A stretch of DNA of 64,000 nt from Ramazzottius varieornatus. Lineage: Eukaryota; Tardigrada; Eutardigrada; Parachela; Ramazzottiidae. The notes under the pieces are model-generated. The model had not been told where the DNA came from, did no database searches, and saw only the letters and a program-made list of their open reading frames with translations. This document shows, one piece after another, positions 47,166-59,400 of the stretch (the first letter of the stretch is position 1; each line of letters starts with the position of its first letter). A program made the position numbers and the translations under genes. Where the stretch lies: positions 7,034,772-7,098,771 of the forward strand of contig BDGG01000002.1 in assembly GCA_001949185.1 (NCBI GenBank). The letters are read 5' to 3'.

Positions 47166-47975
47166 ACGAAATTGAAGCGGACGACTTTTTCGGCACATTG
47201 TTAGGTTGATGTTGGACGCAGCATTTTCGAAAAATTTTCTAGGTTTGTTTTTTTGTAAATTTCATGACAAAAGTTGGTGCTACATTTCAATCTCTTCTTG
47301 CAACATTGGGTACTACCGCTCCATATTCCAATAATACGACTCTCACGAGTCTCGCACCGGTGAAGTACCGAGTACTCGTGTAAACTGCATTATCGTTTGC
47401 ATTTCTGTATGCTTGGGTCCAAGCTTGTTTGTTTGTTTGATGACGAAAAAACCGACCATCTCATCATTTTCATAGCAGGAATTGTAATGACTCACGGAGC
47501 AAGCCCTACCTGTTGAGCTTGTTATGGATTAACAAGTTGTACTTCAGTCGAAAGAAAAACAAGTTCCATCAAACGGGGTTTGGCAGAGTTAAGCCGAAGT
47601 CGAGCTTCCGCTTATCAAGTTTATCCTCGTTAGATATGCGTGAATTTGAATTTCAAACTGACCGATTTACGTGTGGCTTGACAGTTTGTGTTTTTGACTC
47701 TCTGATGTCTGATTTGAGGTTTGAATTCAGAACAGAGTCTTCTATTCCGAGGCAGTATTTCATTACAGTTGATCGACGCTTTGATTTCTGGAACAAGGAT
47801 GTGTGATATTGTACGTGATGGTGTGCTGCTTCCCCATGCGACCTAATTTGAAGTACCGAAGTGTTTTTCATTCCGCAAAAGACTGTGATTTTCCGTTGCT
47901 TCAAACGAAGAATATATGAGATCTTGCAACTGTGATCCTCCGGAAGAGTTTTCCACGTGACGTTACGCAGCCGAG
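47166..47975. other. Spacer between peroxidase and small secreted-protein cluster
   Basis: It contains the 3' UTR of the peroxidase and the promoter of the first small secreted gene. Frames of up to 97 codons are present, but none has a signal peptide, splice-compatible neighbours or conserved motif. No feature supported. Confidence 0.4.
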
Positions 47976-48692
47976 ATGGCTCGTAGTATCTTGGGTCTTG
48001 GGCTCATTCTATCCTCGCTTTCCGTCCTATGTCCGTCAGATGCCTCACCTACCCCACTCGAACGCTCGAAACGACAGGACATCTCAGCCTTGGTAAGTCC
48101 CTGTTTCCTTCATTCCCCAACAGCACACTGGATAGAGTGTACGAAATTCTTATAGTTGGGTCTGCTAAACCAAGGAGGAACTCAAGCAGCAGGAAATGGC
48201 CAAAGCGGCAGCAACCCGCTAATTGACCTCGTAAAAGGCTATGCAGTGAAGAAGGTCCTCGGAGAGGGAGCCATGGGACAACTGATCGGAAGCAGCCTTG
48301 GCTTTGGAGATCTGTATACGACCACCACCCCGGCTCCTGGTTTTTTTGACAGGCTGTTTGGCAGAGCCACAACTCTTCCTCCCCCAACGACCACGACAAC
48401 GACTCAAGCAGCGCCGGGTTTCTGGAAGAAACTATTTGGAGGAGCGTCCGCGACTACGGAAACTACCACAACTACAACCACTACCACAACTCCCGAACCG
48501 GGTATCTGGGACAGGATATTGAGCTTTGGAAAAGGTTCCAGTTCGGCGCCCGCAGCGCCGAATAATAAGGAATCTGTCCATGTCAACCAGGATGTTGATG
48601 CTGGTTCCTCAAGAGATACTCAACATCTACCTTCGGCAACACAATCGACTGGCTTTTTATCTTCCTTGGCGAATCAGTTTAGGCAAGGCTAG
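47976..48692 (+). CDS. Small secreted protein, tandem family member A (Thr-rich, PGFW-LFG repeats)
   Basis: Two exons, 47976-48092 and 48156-48692, joined in phase 0, encode about 217 residues. Exon 1 holds the signal peptide (SILGLGLILSSLSVLCPSDA) and a pro-segment ending SKRQD, a likely dibasic cleavage site. Exon 2 starts with a short helical domain (LGLLNQGG; VKKVLGEGAMGQLIGSSLG) and then three copies of a short aromatic motif (APGFFDRLFG, APGFWKKLFG, EPGIWDRILS) separated by Thr-rich, mucin-like linkers. A polyadenylation signal lies about 110 bp downstream. I do not recognise the family. Gene structure and position link it to B, C and D, but its shared domain is the most diverged. Function unknown; secretion is well supported. 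Confidence 0.8.
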
Positions 48693-48799
48693 TTTCTGCT
48701 CACTGGTTCTCATGTTTAGATGTTTTGTTGAGTTACTAGACGTTTAAATTCTTGTGGAGCTGCAATATTATTATAGTAGTTTTCGATGTGCCCTCGGTT

Positions 48800-48805
48800 A
48801 ATAAA
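48800..48805 (+). promoter_or_regulatory. Polyadenylation signal of secreted gene A
   Basis: AATAAA about 110 bp after the stop of secreted gene A, in AT-rich sequence. Confidence 0.55.
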
Positions 48806-49119
48806 TCATGACAGGCAAAGTGATGAAGTAAAGAGGTCTGACTGACCCACCGGTGTAAGGCTGTGTTATGTCATGCAGTTCAAAATCTCGGCGTTGCGAT
48901 TGGGTTGATGTAGCAGATTAGATCAAAAGAAGACTTGAAGAGTGGGTTTTTCCGCTCTGCTTTGTTTTGAAGAAACTTGCGGTAGCAGCTTACGAGCTAC
49001 AAAAACAGTCCACAAATTGTAACTTCTACTTCCCATTTGTCGCGGTCATTTTCGTTCCAGCGTCGATTACCCATCATTTCCGTATTTCCGCCACCCGAGA
49101 CTCCCGACAACCATCCGAA

Positions 49120-49724
49120 ATGACAAAGATGTCCGTCGCAGCTCTCTGCATCCTTGTTGCCGTCTTCGGATCTGCTGTGAATGCCGCTCCAGTGGAAAGC
49201 GACCTGGGACACCAGCTCAGCAAGCGTAGTTCCGATATGACGTCCATGGTGAGCACTTTCTCGTTTGCGCCACTGTTAATGTACCCGGAAGTTGCAAGCA
49301 ACACCCCTACCGTCATCGAGTTAAAATTATATCGAGTGTGCTTTTGCAGCTAGCGACTTTGGCCCAACAGTTTTTCTCTACTGCGGGTCAGAAGGGTGTG
49401 AACGAACTGCAGACCGCGTCCGACAAACCCAGCATCCTTCAGAAGTACCTGGGAAGTGCCTTGTCCGGAAGCAATGTCAGCGGACTCCTGAGCGGCACCG
49501 GGGACGGCCAAGGAGGTTTCATCCAGATGCTGATCCAGAAGATTCTGAGCATGTTCTCCGGAGCTGCCGCCGGACTCACCGGTACCGAAGCTGGTTCTTC
49601 TCCATCCGTAGCCGGCAGCGCTGTTGGTGCTTTCGATGCCTCTACTGGAACAGGTGGCAAGCACTCGATCGCTGGCGACCTCCTGAAAGCTGCGGCCCAA
49701 CAAGTCATGGCTCCTAAGGCCTAG
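49120..49724 (+). CDS. Small secreted protein, tandem family member B
   Basis: Two exons, 49120-49248 and 49350-49724 (phase 0), encode about 167 residues. A signal peptide (ALCILVAVFGSAVNA) precedes a short pro-segment ending LSKRSSD, a dibasic site. The intron falls directly before the shared domain, LAQQFFSTAGQKGVNEL, followed by ILQKYLGSAL. The rest is Gly/Ser/Ala-rich with short amphipathic helices (FIQMLIQKILSMF; DLLKAAAQQVM). The same exon layout and the FF-x-x-x-GQKGV-x-EL and KYLG motifs recur in member C. No known family recognised. An AATAAA lies about 170 bp downstream. Confidence 0.82.
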
Positions 49725-49891
49725 GCTTGTTATGATCTTTCCATTCATTGAGAATAGAGTTTGATCAGCAACGGGTTTTAGTTCTTCCTGCCATTTTTCC
49801 AAGTTTTCGTGCATGTGGGTGCTTTTTAAGTTAGGGTTGTTGTGTTTTGTCCAATGGAAACCAAAATGGCGGATCTGTAAAAATGTCTTCG

Positions 49892-49897
49892 AATAAA
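49892..49897 (+). promoter_or_regulatory. Polyadenylation signal of secreted gene B
   Basis: AATAAA about 170 bp after the stop of secreted gene B. Confidence 0.55.
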
Positions 49898-50297
49898 AGA
49901 GCTCAAGTTGAGACTGCTGATGCCGTGGCTCGATAACGTCTTTGCAGATTCACTGGCGCCATGGAATTTCCCTGATTGAAATCCTGTCTCGAGTGGACTT
50001 TCATCATCTGATGCGCCTTCTTGCCCGAAATAGCATCAGGCTGCAAATACACTTCTATACAACAACAAGTCGTTCCGAGGCAGGCGTCAACTAATGCGTC
50101 AACCTTGTCCGCACCTAGATATTGGTACGAGTTGTGGGGACAGTAGTGTAGAAATCGAAACAAAAGGAACGTATTTGGATATCAGTTCGGATTAATTTTG
50201 GCCTGCCCTTTCTCCCAAAGCTCGACAGACCTCGTTTCTTTATCTTCCGAAAATCCAGCCTGTTCGGTGTCATTGATTGTTGAATTTGTGGCGAAAT

Positions 50298-51094
50298 ATG
50301 GCGAAAGAATATACCTTCTTTTCTTGCATGATAGTCAGCGTTTCCCTCTTATCCAGCCAAGGAGTTTTTGGGCGCAGCCTAGCGGGAAACCCAGCGTCGG
50401 ACTCAAGAACTAAGCGCGATATGTCCTCCATTGTAAGTTTCATTACTGCGCGTATGAGCCGAGATTTTTTTCTGACGTTTAAAAGTGATTTGTCTTTCAG
50501 ATCGCTGGTTTGGCTAGCTCGTTCTTCAATAAAGGTGGACAGAAGGGCGTTGAAGAGCTAAACAACAGTCAAGATCAGCAATCCGTCCTGATGAAATACC
50601 TGGGACCTGTGGTGATGGCTGCCTTGGTTGGTGGCGGCGGCAACGATTTGATTGGATCGATCCTCAAGTCTTTCACAGGTGGCTCATCCGGGTCTAGTAG
50701 TTCTGGTGGCAGCAACACCGGCACAAGCTTCATTAGCCCCAACAGCCCTGGAGGAAGCTCTTCCGGGTCTCGCAGCCCAACGTCGTCGTCGTCATCCAAC
50801 TCTGGTAGCAACAACTTCCAGCCACTTCCGGGATCGAACTCAAAGACGGGAGTCGCCATAATCAACTCCAGCCCGAACGACCGCCGATCGCCTTCTCCGT
50901 CTTCCGGAAGTGGGGTCGATAATGACTACAGTGACCCGATGATCCCTACTGGCAGTGGACGAGGAACTGGCGGAGTCGGCAAGAACAGGAACCCTGGACT
51001 TACGCGAGATAACAGTCAAAGCGACCTTTTCTCTGGAACCCGGGGCGGTTCTGGACGTCGTCCGACTCCACCAACGAACGACAACGATTACTGA
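50298..51094 (+). CDS. Small secreted protein, tandem family member C (Ser/Gly/Asn-rich tail)
   Basis: Two exons, 50298-50432 and 50501-51094 (phase 0), encode about 242 residues. The signal peptide (FFSCMIVSVSLLSSQGVFG) and a pro-segment ending RTKRDMSSI occupy exon 1. Exon 2 opens with the shared domain, LASSFFNKGGQKGVEEL, then VLMKYLGPVVMAALVGGGG, and continues as a low-complexity Ser/Gly/Asn/Pro tail of about 150 residues ending in NDNDY. The tail is probably disordered. The start ATG at 50298 was chosen because it directly precedes the hydrophobic segment; an upstream in-frame non-ATG extension exists. Closest relative in the window is member B. Function unknown. Confidence 0.82.
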
Positions 51095-51271
51095 GAACGC
51101 GACCGGAAGTTTACTTTTGTTTATGGGGCCGTAGTTTGTTTTGGTTTTTTGGCAAGACCTTTATTACGGGGATTAATTTTGCAGCCAGCGCCTGTACACA
51201 GTACGTGTTCTTCTAATTCTCGGCCGCATTAATATGAAACTCAATTGTCACAAAGTCGTTATCAGGTGTCA

Positions 51272-51277
51272 AATAAA
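51272..51277 (+). promoter_or_regulatory. Polyadenylation signal of secreted gene C
   Basis: AATAAA about 180 bp after the stop of secreted gene C. Confidence 0.5.
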
Positions 51278-51541
51278 CACTGTGATATTTAATTAATCAA
51301 GATGCCTTGGTGTAGATGGAATTTGATCTGTTTCCAAGATGGCAACATGATAGTGGTTGGCGGCGACCGAACCGACCGATCTTCGTAGAACCAACGAGCA
51401 AGCCCAAATTTACGCCTCACTTTTACTAATGCTATCGACTTCAGATCTAGTTGGCTGGCGCCAAGGTCCGCTGGACAACTATCTTTGAGAAATTGCTCTG
51501 AGATGTAAATGTTAGTCTAGAGTAACGAAACGACAGCAATT

Positions 51542-52298
51542 ATGGATCTTGCCAAATACGGAATATCTTGGATAATCTGCTTCTCATTGTTGTTTTCCTC
51601 CTTTACGGACGGTTTACCTCTGGGCTCGTATGACGATGATCTGAAGATTCCGAAGAGATGTCCGGACTGTAAAGCTGACATTCCCGGTCTGCGGTACCGT
51701 CGAGCTGGGGAAGGAGGGATTAACGTAAGTGACTTGTTGCCTTACAGTTTTCAATATAATCAATGTTCATGGAGATTGCAGCCTAGTTAGGTGTACCAGA
51801 GGTCTTTAACAGTCTTGCTATATTTTTCTTACAGTTTGCCGATATCGCCAGGGATTTCATGCTCCGGGGTAGGTTCGACCCTTATTTTTCCCTGTGGTTT
51901 GAAAGTGACTGTTGGTTCCTTTCCTTGTAAATTCTTGATAGTCAGTCTTAAATTCCATTTTACTCCAGATAGCCTGACTGACAGATTTCAATTTGCATCT
52001 GTCGATAGGTGGCGCTCAGGCGTTAGCTGAACTACTGGCAAGCGAGGACAAAGTTGGCGTCTTGAAAAGGATTCTTGGTGCTCAAGTCGCGGCCAGCTTT
52101 GTGGGACAAGGAGCTCTGAGTTCCTTGTTATCTGGCTTGATGTCCGGCTCGAGAGGTAGTAGCCGAACTGGATCAGGATCGGGAGGAAGAGCGCCACCTA
52201 GCAGCGGACCCGCGCCAACTATGCCGCCTGGTGTGGCGAGGTTTGATCCTCCTGGAGTTACTACCCAAGCGTCGAACCCAGACGATACAGAGTACTAG
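51542..52298 (+). CDS. Small secreted protein, tandem family member D
   Basis: Three exons, 51542-51724, 51835-51868 and 52009-52298, encode about 168 residues. Exon 1 holds a signal peptide (WIICFSLLFSSFTDG) and a pro-segment with a CPDC pair and RYRRA basic site. The 34-nt exon 2 plus exon 3 rebuild the shared domain, FADIARDFMLRGGAQALAEL, then VLKRILGAQVAASF. The tail is Gly/Ser/Pro-rich and ends DDTEY, comparable to the acidic/Tyr end of member C. An extra intron splits the shared domain, unlike B and C. Family membership is inferred from the domain pattern, the dibasic pro-segment and tandem position. Confidence 0.76.
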
Positions 52299-53486
52299 CC
52301 TATAGTGTCTTCTTTTTTGCACAAGACCTTCTCTCTGTACCTGCTCAAGCTTTCTATCTTCCTGTCAACTTTTGTTTGCTGTCAACAGTCAATGAGAAGG
52401 TATAGGCTGACGTTTGTCTCTTCCAGCTGCGTGTGAATCTACAGCTGCAATTATCTTCCTCATAAATTATTCGGTACTTGAAGCTCACTTGGTAGGATCT
52501 TGAGCTTGCTGAGATGTATCGATCAAGTTGCGGAGGTCGCACACAGTCGGCATTACGGTAGCAAATTCTGGGTATAGTTTCCTCGACTTCCGTAACGCTG
52601 ACGAGTACGTACAGGATTCGCTAATCGATGTATCACCGAGCAAGTATTCCCATCCGTGTCAAGATTGCTTCAAAAAGGAGTCTGCATAGATATCCGTTTA
52701 TACGGGTTTTTAATGCAGTAAGTGATATGGATCCTCGATAAGTTTAATTTGGAAGAAAGGTCTGTCTGGAACCATTACCAGTTCACTGCCTCCTGCTTGT
52801 CAATTTCCGGCGTTCCCGCCGATTAGTCAGATGTTTAACTGACTGTTCTGCGAGTAAAGCGGAAATCCGCAGCAGTGTAGATCATTGCCTGGCGGATGTT
52901 ATTTCAACCAGTCGGGAAAGTTAATGGTCGTCTGGGTGGAAGACTCTGTGAAGTGTGGAAAGACAACTCATCGTATATGCAATTCGTTTTTCAGCGACAT
53001 TCAGTTGCGGACCCAAAGCCTACCACGGCTTTTGCAGACGCCGAATGTATAAAAGGGTTCTTCAGGAAGGTTTAATCCGATCGTTCTAACCTTAGGTTAT
53101 GTGGGATCCGCTGTTTGTTACGAAAACAAGGACGAGAAACCCGGATTGTCTTTGTTTGTCTACGTAATGGAACATTGGACCTATTGGATTGTCGTTGGAC
53201 TCTGTTTCGTGAACAGGTTTGTCTCCAGTCGAGAACCCTTTCCGATTGCGCTTCGCACATCTCGTGTATTCTCCCTGGCGAAAGCGATGTTGAAAATTTT
53301 TAGTTTGTTCCGACAACAGTTCGCTAGTTAGGAGAAACAGTCCAGCTTGATTGGCTCAGTGTTGGATTTTGATTTTCCAAAATAATAGTGCTATGGACAA
53401 GATAACGGGAAGCACTTTGTCGTGTTGTTCTGTTTTCTGGAGTAACTTGTCAAATGAATTTGCACCGTTCAACGAGGAAGGAGGCT
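52299..53486. other. Spacer between secreted cluster and Cys-loop receptor 1
   Basis: No coding exon supported. A 76-codon frame near 53101 contains a hydrophobic stretch but lacks splice sites in phase with neighbours and a clear start context. Confidence 0.4.
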
Positions 53487-56257
53487 ATGAGCTGCAGATA
53501 TCTGGTAACTATCCTATTTATAAAGACATTCTTCTCATTACTTAGCTGTCAAGCTGCCAAGCGTCCCACTTCTGGGACCCGGAAGTCCCGAAGCCGTACC
53601 CCAACATATGGCCCCACCATTACGACTGCCGATCGCTTTAGCTTTGCGACTTATGACCAAGAACCATCCTTCAACGTTACCGGTGACACCGCCACGACTC
53701 GCCCGTTACATCTCCAGGGGAGATCTCCAAATCGGGAAGATATACGGACTGTGACGCAGCTTATCGATAAGCTTTTAGACGGATACGATGTCAAAGCACG
53801 GCCACCAGGTTTGTGAGCTCAGATAAACTGTGGGATCCAACTCTAGAAGAAAAGGGAGGAGATCGATACTGATCGAATTAAGATAACAGTTTAAACCATC
53901 GAATTAAACCTTTGGCTGTTGGGTAAATGGATTTTCAAATAAGCTGGATATGCGATAATTATTTGGGCAAACACGCGAGGCGCGTATGCTCCCGGAAGTC
54001 GCATTACATTTTCACATTAGCCCGAAAACCAATTACATGCTGCATAAACACCACCCTGTACCGTGGGTTCTCTGTGCTTATGAGCTAAACAAACATCACA
54101 CCATGGCATCAACCACATTAAAGACCTTCATTTCTTTTTCCCGGTCAGAAGTAATTCAGAAATGACGAACTGTATTGATTTTCAGGACCGCCAACCGAGG
54201 TACCACTTCCCAGTTTCGTCATCCTGTAAAGACATTGTGTTTGTTTGATTAACAGAAATGTATCCCTTGGATAGGTGCAGCTCGACATTGTTTTACGTTC
54301 GATGGATACGGTATCCGAAGCGCAATTTGTAAGTCAATGAATTTCAGATTCATGAATTTTTATGACTTGCCTACGTCTAGCATATGGTACATGCATCGGA
54401 ATTACTTGTAGGAATACAGCCTGGATTGTTACTTCCGGTATTGGCTCTTTAAACATCACAGCTGCTGATCAGAAACTCAATACGCTGACGAAATTCATCT
54501 TTTTAGGCAATCGTGGAAAGACAATCGGTTGTCCTATGGTCAGCATTCCAATATTTCCGCCGCGCTTCTACCACTAGGCGTGGCAGTTCTTCAGAAGATA
54601 TGGAAGCCTGACACTACCGTTTACAACGGAAAAAAGTCTTACTTTCATGCTATCACCGGACCGAACAAGTTTATTCGAATCTACAGGGACGGGAGCATAG
54701 TTTACTCGCAACGGTGCGCGGTACAGTGGTCCTGCACAGGTGGCGTATCAATCGCACCGTTATTGGTTTTTTGCAGACTGACTCTGCGTGCCAGATGTCC
54801 GATGAAATTGCAGCGATATCCCATGGACACACAGCGATGTCCGCTCATTCTTGGAAGTTGTAAGATCGACCCAGTTTCGAGCTAATTTAGGTCTGACCAA
54901 AAGATAGCAGTTTGAAATGTTTCTAGTTGCCTACAGAAAGAAGGACGTGGTGTACCGATGGAAGTATGGAAACGACCGAGCCGTGGTCCTTGCCGACGAC
55001 CTGAAACTATCACAGTTCTACTTGCTGGCAGCTACAGGTTCCAGCTTCAACTCCACATCGCCAATGGGTGAGTGCACATTTTTCAGCCAAATGTTTCGAG
55101 GCAGATACCGTCGAGCCATCAATCACTGATTGGCTTTCAAACAGGGGAATACTCCAAGCTCTCTGTGGAATTCGTCCTAGCCAGACGTTCCGGATACTTC
55201 CTTATCCAGATTTACGCCCCATGTATTCTGACGGTAGTACTGTCTTGGGTGCAGTTCTGGCTCAATAGAGAATCGTCCGGCGACCGCATAACACGTAAGC
55301 CGAATCAATGGAATGTTTCCGCGATCTGAGTTCGATCAACTAACGCATCGAAACAGTGACGATTAGTGGACCATTCAACCGTATATAAATTTCTGTTGTT
55401 TTACAGTGGGCGTGACATGCGTACTAACGATGACTTTCCTCGGTTCGTACGCTCTTTTCACTTTTCTAAATTTCTCAGATATATTTGTGCGTCATGGTGA
55501 AACCACCTACAGGTATCGATACTCGAAATGGCGGAGACTATCCTCGTGTTTCTTACATGACAGCGTTAGACCTATTTGTCTCCATGGCCTTCGTTTACAT
55601 CTTTTTCTCCATTGTGCTTTACGCCTTCGTCCATCTTCATACCAAAGTAGGAACGGGTGATCGACTGCCGACCGCATCGACGTTTTACAATACACCGGAA
55701 AGACTTCAGCGGTTGCACAAAAGGGTACGCGTTAGAGCCGACTACTTGACCATTAATTTATAATGAGCGCAGAGCAAAGTACTTGATTGACGTGTGGATC
55801 GGAAGTGGGTTCGCGAAGCGTCTCCTTCTTCTAGAGAGTATCGCGGGTCTTGATCCAAACATACGGTCCACGTCGTCGATACTCCATTGCCAATGTTTCC
55901 CGTGTGGACGAGCTCCATCTCCGCGAAGCCAATTACAGCCCCAAGCGCCTGCAGAATGGCGTCATGGGAGCAAGCGAGTGGACCGAGCCATCCGGAAGCC
56001 CCGAGCGGAAAGATTCAATTTTCGCTGCATTTCGAAGTGGCAACGCCTTCCAACGCTTCCTAAAACTCTGCTTTGGATCACACCCTTGGAGGCCTTACTT
56101 TGACAAGCAGCAGCAAAAGTTTGTGGATAATCTCAGCCATGGCCGAATTAACAGCATCAGCCAGATCGATCGCGTTAGCCGCGTGGCCTTCCCGCTTTCT
56201 TTCACCATCTTCATGACTGCCTACTTTTGGTTCTATTACGGCACAGATCCGTTTTGA
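53487..56257 (+). CDS. Cys-loop ligand-gated ion channel subunit 1 (GABA/glycine-receptor-like)
   Basis: Eleven exons in phase (53487-53808, 54186-54199, 54275-54328, 54412-54437, 54507-54713, 54777-54859, 54927-55067, 55145-55294, 55407-55442, 55513-55724, 55835-56257) give about 555 residues. A signal peptide ([15 protein letters not shown]) leads the ligand-binding domain ([41 protein letters not shown]). The Cys-loop is C-x13-C ([15 protein letters not shown]). M1 to M4 follow ([73 protein letters not shown]). The M1-M2 linker reads SSGDR where anion channels have PAR, so ion selectivity is uncertain. No second cysteine pair typical of GluCl/GlyR is seen, favouring a GABA-receptor-like type; the ligand is unknown. 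It forms pentamers in the plasma membrane of neurons or muscle. Exons 2 (14 nt) and 4 (26 nt) are micro-exons. Confidence 0.9.
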
Positions 56258-56441
56258 TCACCAACGAGTCTGAAACGTGTGTGGCACAGCAGGCCTAACT
56301 TAATCAAATTACGCGGTTTCTAACGGCCAAACTTTTGATCGATCGGTAAATTAGCCCCTTTGTTTCCATCACGGTCCTCTTTAATGGGTTTCCCAATAGC
56401 AGCTGTTGTTGTATCACAATCTACTTTGTCGTGTCTCTTTC
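56258..56441. other. Short convergent spacer between the two receptor genes
   Basis: The stop codons of the two convergent Cys-loop receptor genes are only 184 bp apart, so their 3' UTRs probably overlap. No other feature seen. Confidence 0.6.
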
Positions 56442-59400
56442 CTAATGTTTCCCGATCTGGACCAGTTTTGGCGGCTCCGCGAACAGGAAAGAAGTCCAGT
56501 ATAATACGTTTAACAGCCCAAAGCTGACAGGGAACCTACAACAGAAAGAAATGGAATGGGCATGAATATAACTTAAAGCAACCCAAACAGCTTACACCAC
56601 TCGAGATATCCGATCCAGCATACTAACTGCAAAAAAGCGGAGTTTAAAATTTGTTGATGGCCAAATTTCACGCTCCTTATAATCGGGGATAGGGTACCTG
56701 AGTTTATGCCGCTTTCTCTGAATTTGCCCCGCCGAATAAGTTCGGAGCGGTACTCTTCGTTGCCCGTGATGCAATAGATGAGCTTCTGGCATGTTGACTC
56801 GTCACGGAAGGCCTCGTTTGGTGGCATGGTGAACTTTACATCTCGGTGATTACTGGAAGGGTTTTTGCTGCCGTACTTGTCAGGACCCAAACGCGTGCTA
56901 CCGCTGTTCGTGTTCTGCTGGAAGATGCATAGATGATGGATGTGTGGAAAATATTTTCCAGGATGGCGTGAATGAGCGTAAATGGGCATGAATCACAAAG
57001 ACCGATGGAGTTGGTTTACCTGAAGGAACCCCTTTCTTTCCGCGTGCGCCGATACCTTCATTTTCGATCCATCATGCTCTACTTCCCATTCATCATCGGT
57101 TGCTGCCGTCACCTCGGTTTTTATATTGATTTCTTCGAACCCAGTTTTCGTAAAGAAGTGGACCGCTAAAGAAAGAACAGTTTATTCCTAATTCAATATT
57201 GGCTATTTTCGGTAGTTCTTTAGTGGAAATAGTGTGACTTTAAGCTTACCTGCAAACTGTATGATACTGGCGCTCACGTAAAGGTTGCAAATAAGAATAT
57301 ACCATTCCAATGCTGTGGGGTAGGAAGTCTAGAAGAAACGAAGGTTATATAAGTCAGGTCCGAGCCACGGACCAAAACTGCTGAAGTAGCCTACCTTTGG
57401 AAGAACATCTTTCTGATCTTGATTCATGGTGGCGAGTGTCAAGAAAGCTGTGATACCCAAACTGAGACGTTCGGTCGCTTCGCGATTCAGCCAAAACGAA
57501 ACCCAGGAGAGGACCACAATCAACATACACGGTAAGTATATTTGCAGGAGGAAGTACCCCATTCGCCTCTAAGGAGAACAGTGGGCTTTCATTACTGCGG
57601 TTCAAAATCCGCTTCTGCGTTTAGGCGGCACAAACTTTGATGTATGTACCTGAAGCTGGAAATCCACTCGAACCATCGAATAGTTTTCTACAAGGAGAAT
57701 CACGTATAACGAGCTTTCGCCTTGTGGTGGGGTGGTAGAATTCAATAACCACTCTACTGTTCGAGTACAGTACCTGTTTTTACGCCTCGGTCGAATTCAG
57801 CAAAGAAATTACCATGTGGCTGCCCTAGCAGCTCGAATTGAGACAGCGCCAGGGCGTTGTCTATTTTCACACCTTGTGGATCCCATCGGTACAGCAGATC
57901 GTGCGACTCATACGCAACTACAGCATAGAACTACTAATCAGTGTATTTATATTGGCGATTCATGAAGAACCCGGAAGTGATTGTGTGGGAAAGAAGAGTG
58001 TTGTTTCGAGCCCGTTAACTCACAGCTTCCAATAATCAGCGGGCACGACTGCATGTCCGCAGGGTAGAAGGTCAACCTAAAGACCGTAAAAAAACAGCAA
58101 TCGGCGTGGCAAATTTGCATAGAGCGTCATATTGTCTTAAGTTTCTTGGAAAGACGACAGCTCGTTCATTGCTCGAAGTGAAAATCGAAGATTCCTTACC
58201 GCATAGGGCACTGAGCGCGGATCGTCAGCCTACAGCCAAACGAGCCGTTTATAAATTTGGTTCCAGTCACGCAATGCAGAATGTTCGTGCTTGAAAAACG
58301 TGAGCATACTAACCGCATCGAATATGTGATGTCTCCATTAGGACTCAACCGAAGAAGCTTGTTTGCCGTCGTAATTGTATGGACATAGTATTCCTTTCCG
58401 TTGCGAAAGTAAGTGTCCGGCTATCGAAGAAGACTTTCTCCAAGCTTCCTCGGTACAGCTGTACACACTTGAAATATGGTTGTAATACCTTCCATATCAT
58501 GTCAAGCATGAGATTGTTCAAGGCAATCTCCTGAATCCCACCAGCGGAAAATCGAAGCCTTTCATCTCGCCAGTACTGCCTGTCGAACGAAAACCCAACC
58601 CTCTTGTACTTCTTCCCTACAGCTGCAAATACTAAAACGCGTACCGGAAGTAGCAATCGGTGCTGTAATCCTGCAGACAGAAAACACTCGGATTAAGATC
58701 TCGAATTTCAGTTTTTTCTGCTAGGTGGAAGATCATCGCTGGTTACACTGTTCAGCTCCGATATTGGTCCAAGGCTGAGAACGACCATGCTGGTACGGAC
58801 GTGCGTCGGGCCATCTGTTATGAGAAGAACATGTGAAGATTAATGATGGCCTTGTAATATGGTGGGACTTTTAGGTAGAGGCATTGGGCGCGCCCGAATA
58901 CATTAGCCGGCAGTAGTAAAGTGATCCATTTATGGCAAGCTGGTGACTTTCTAAAGCATGCAAATGTGTCGGCAGATGTCTTCTCAAGCGGGATGAGTAT
59001 ACAGTCTTATGTTCTTGCAAGTATCAGCATGTAGCCATTTGGCAATCGTCTTCAATGTGTAATCCGACATTTGATTATCGGATAAACGCGCATAAGGCTC
59101 GCCATTCCGTCCTCAAGGCCCATCTTCCCGACTACTCAGTCAGAGAACAGATTGCTTTCTCGAACCACCCTAATGAAGTTTTACGACGAGCTACGAACAA
59201 TATTTGATCTAATCAAACGCTTCGCAGAATAATCTCGGGACGGAAAGCACTCCTTCACGGCGATCTCGGCGTGGTTTTCCTTGCGCGGCGCATCTATCAC
59301 TTTGACACGTTTCACTGAACAACCACCGAGGTCGACATGGGTGAAGTGGACGGTTGGCATGAAAAGTCCAGGCTGAGATTGGTTTCTTTTTGCCTTTCGA

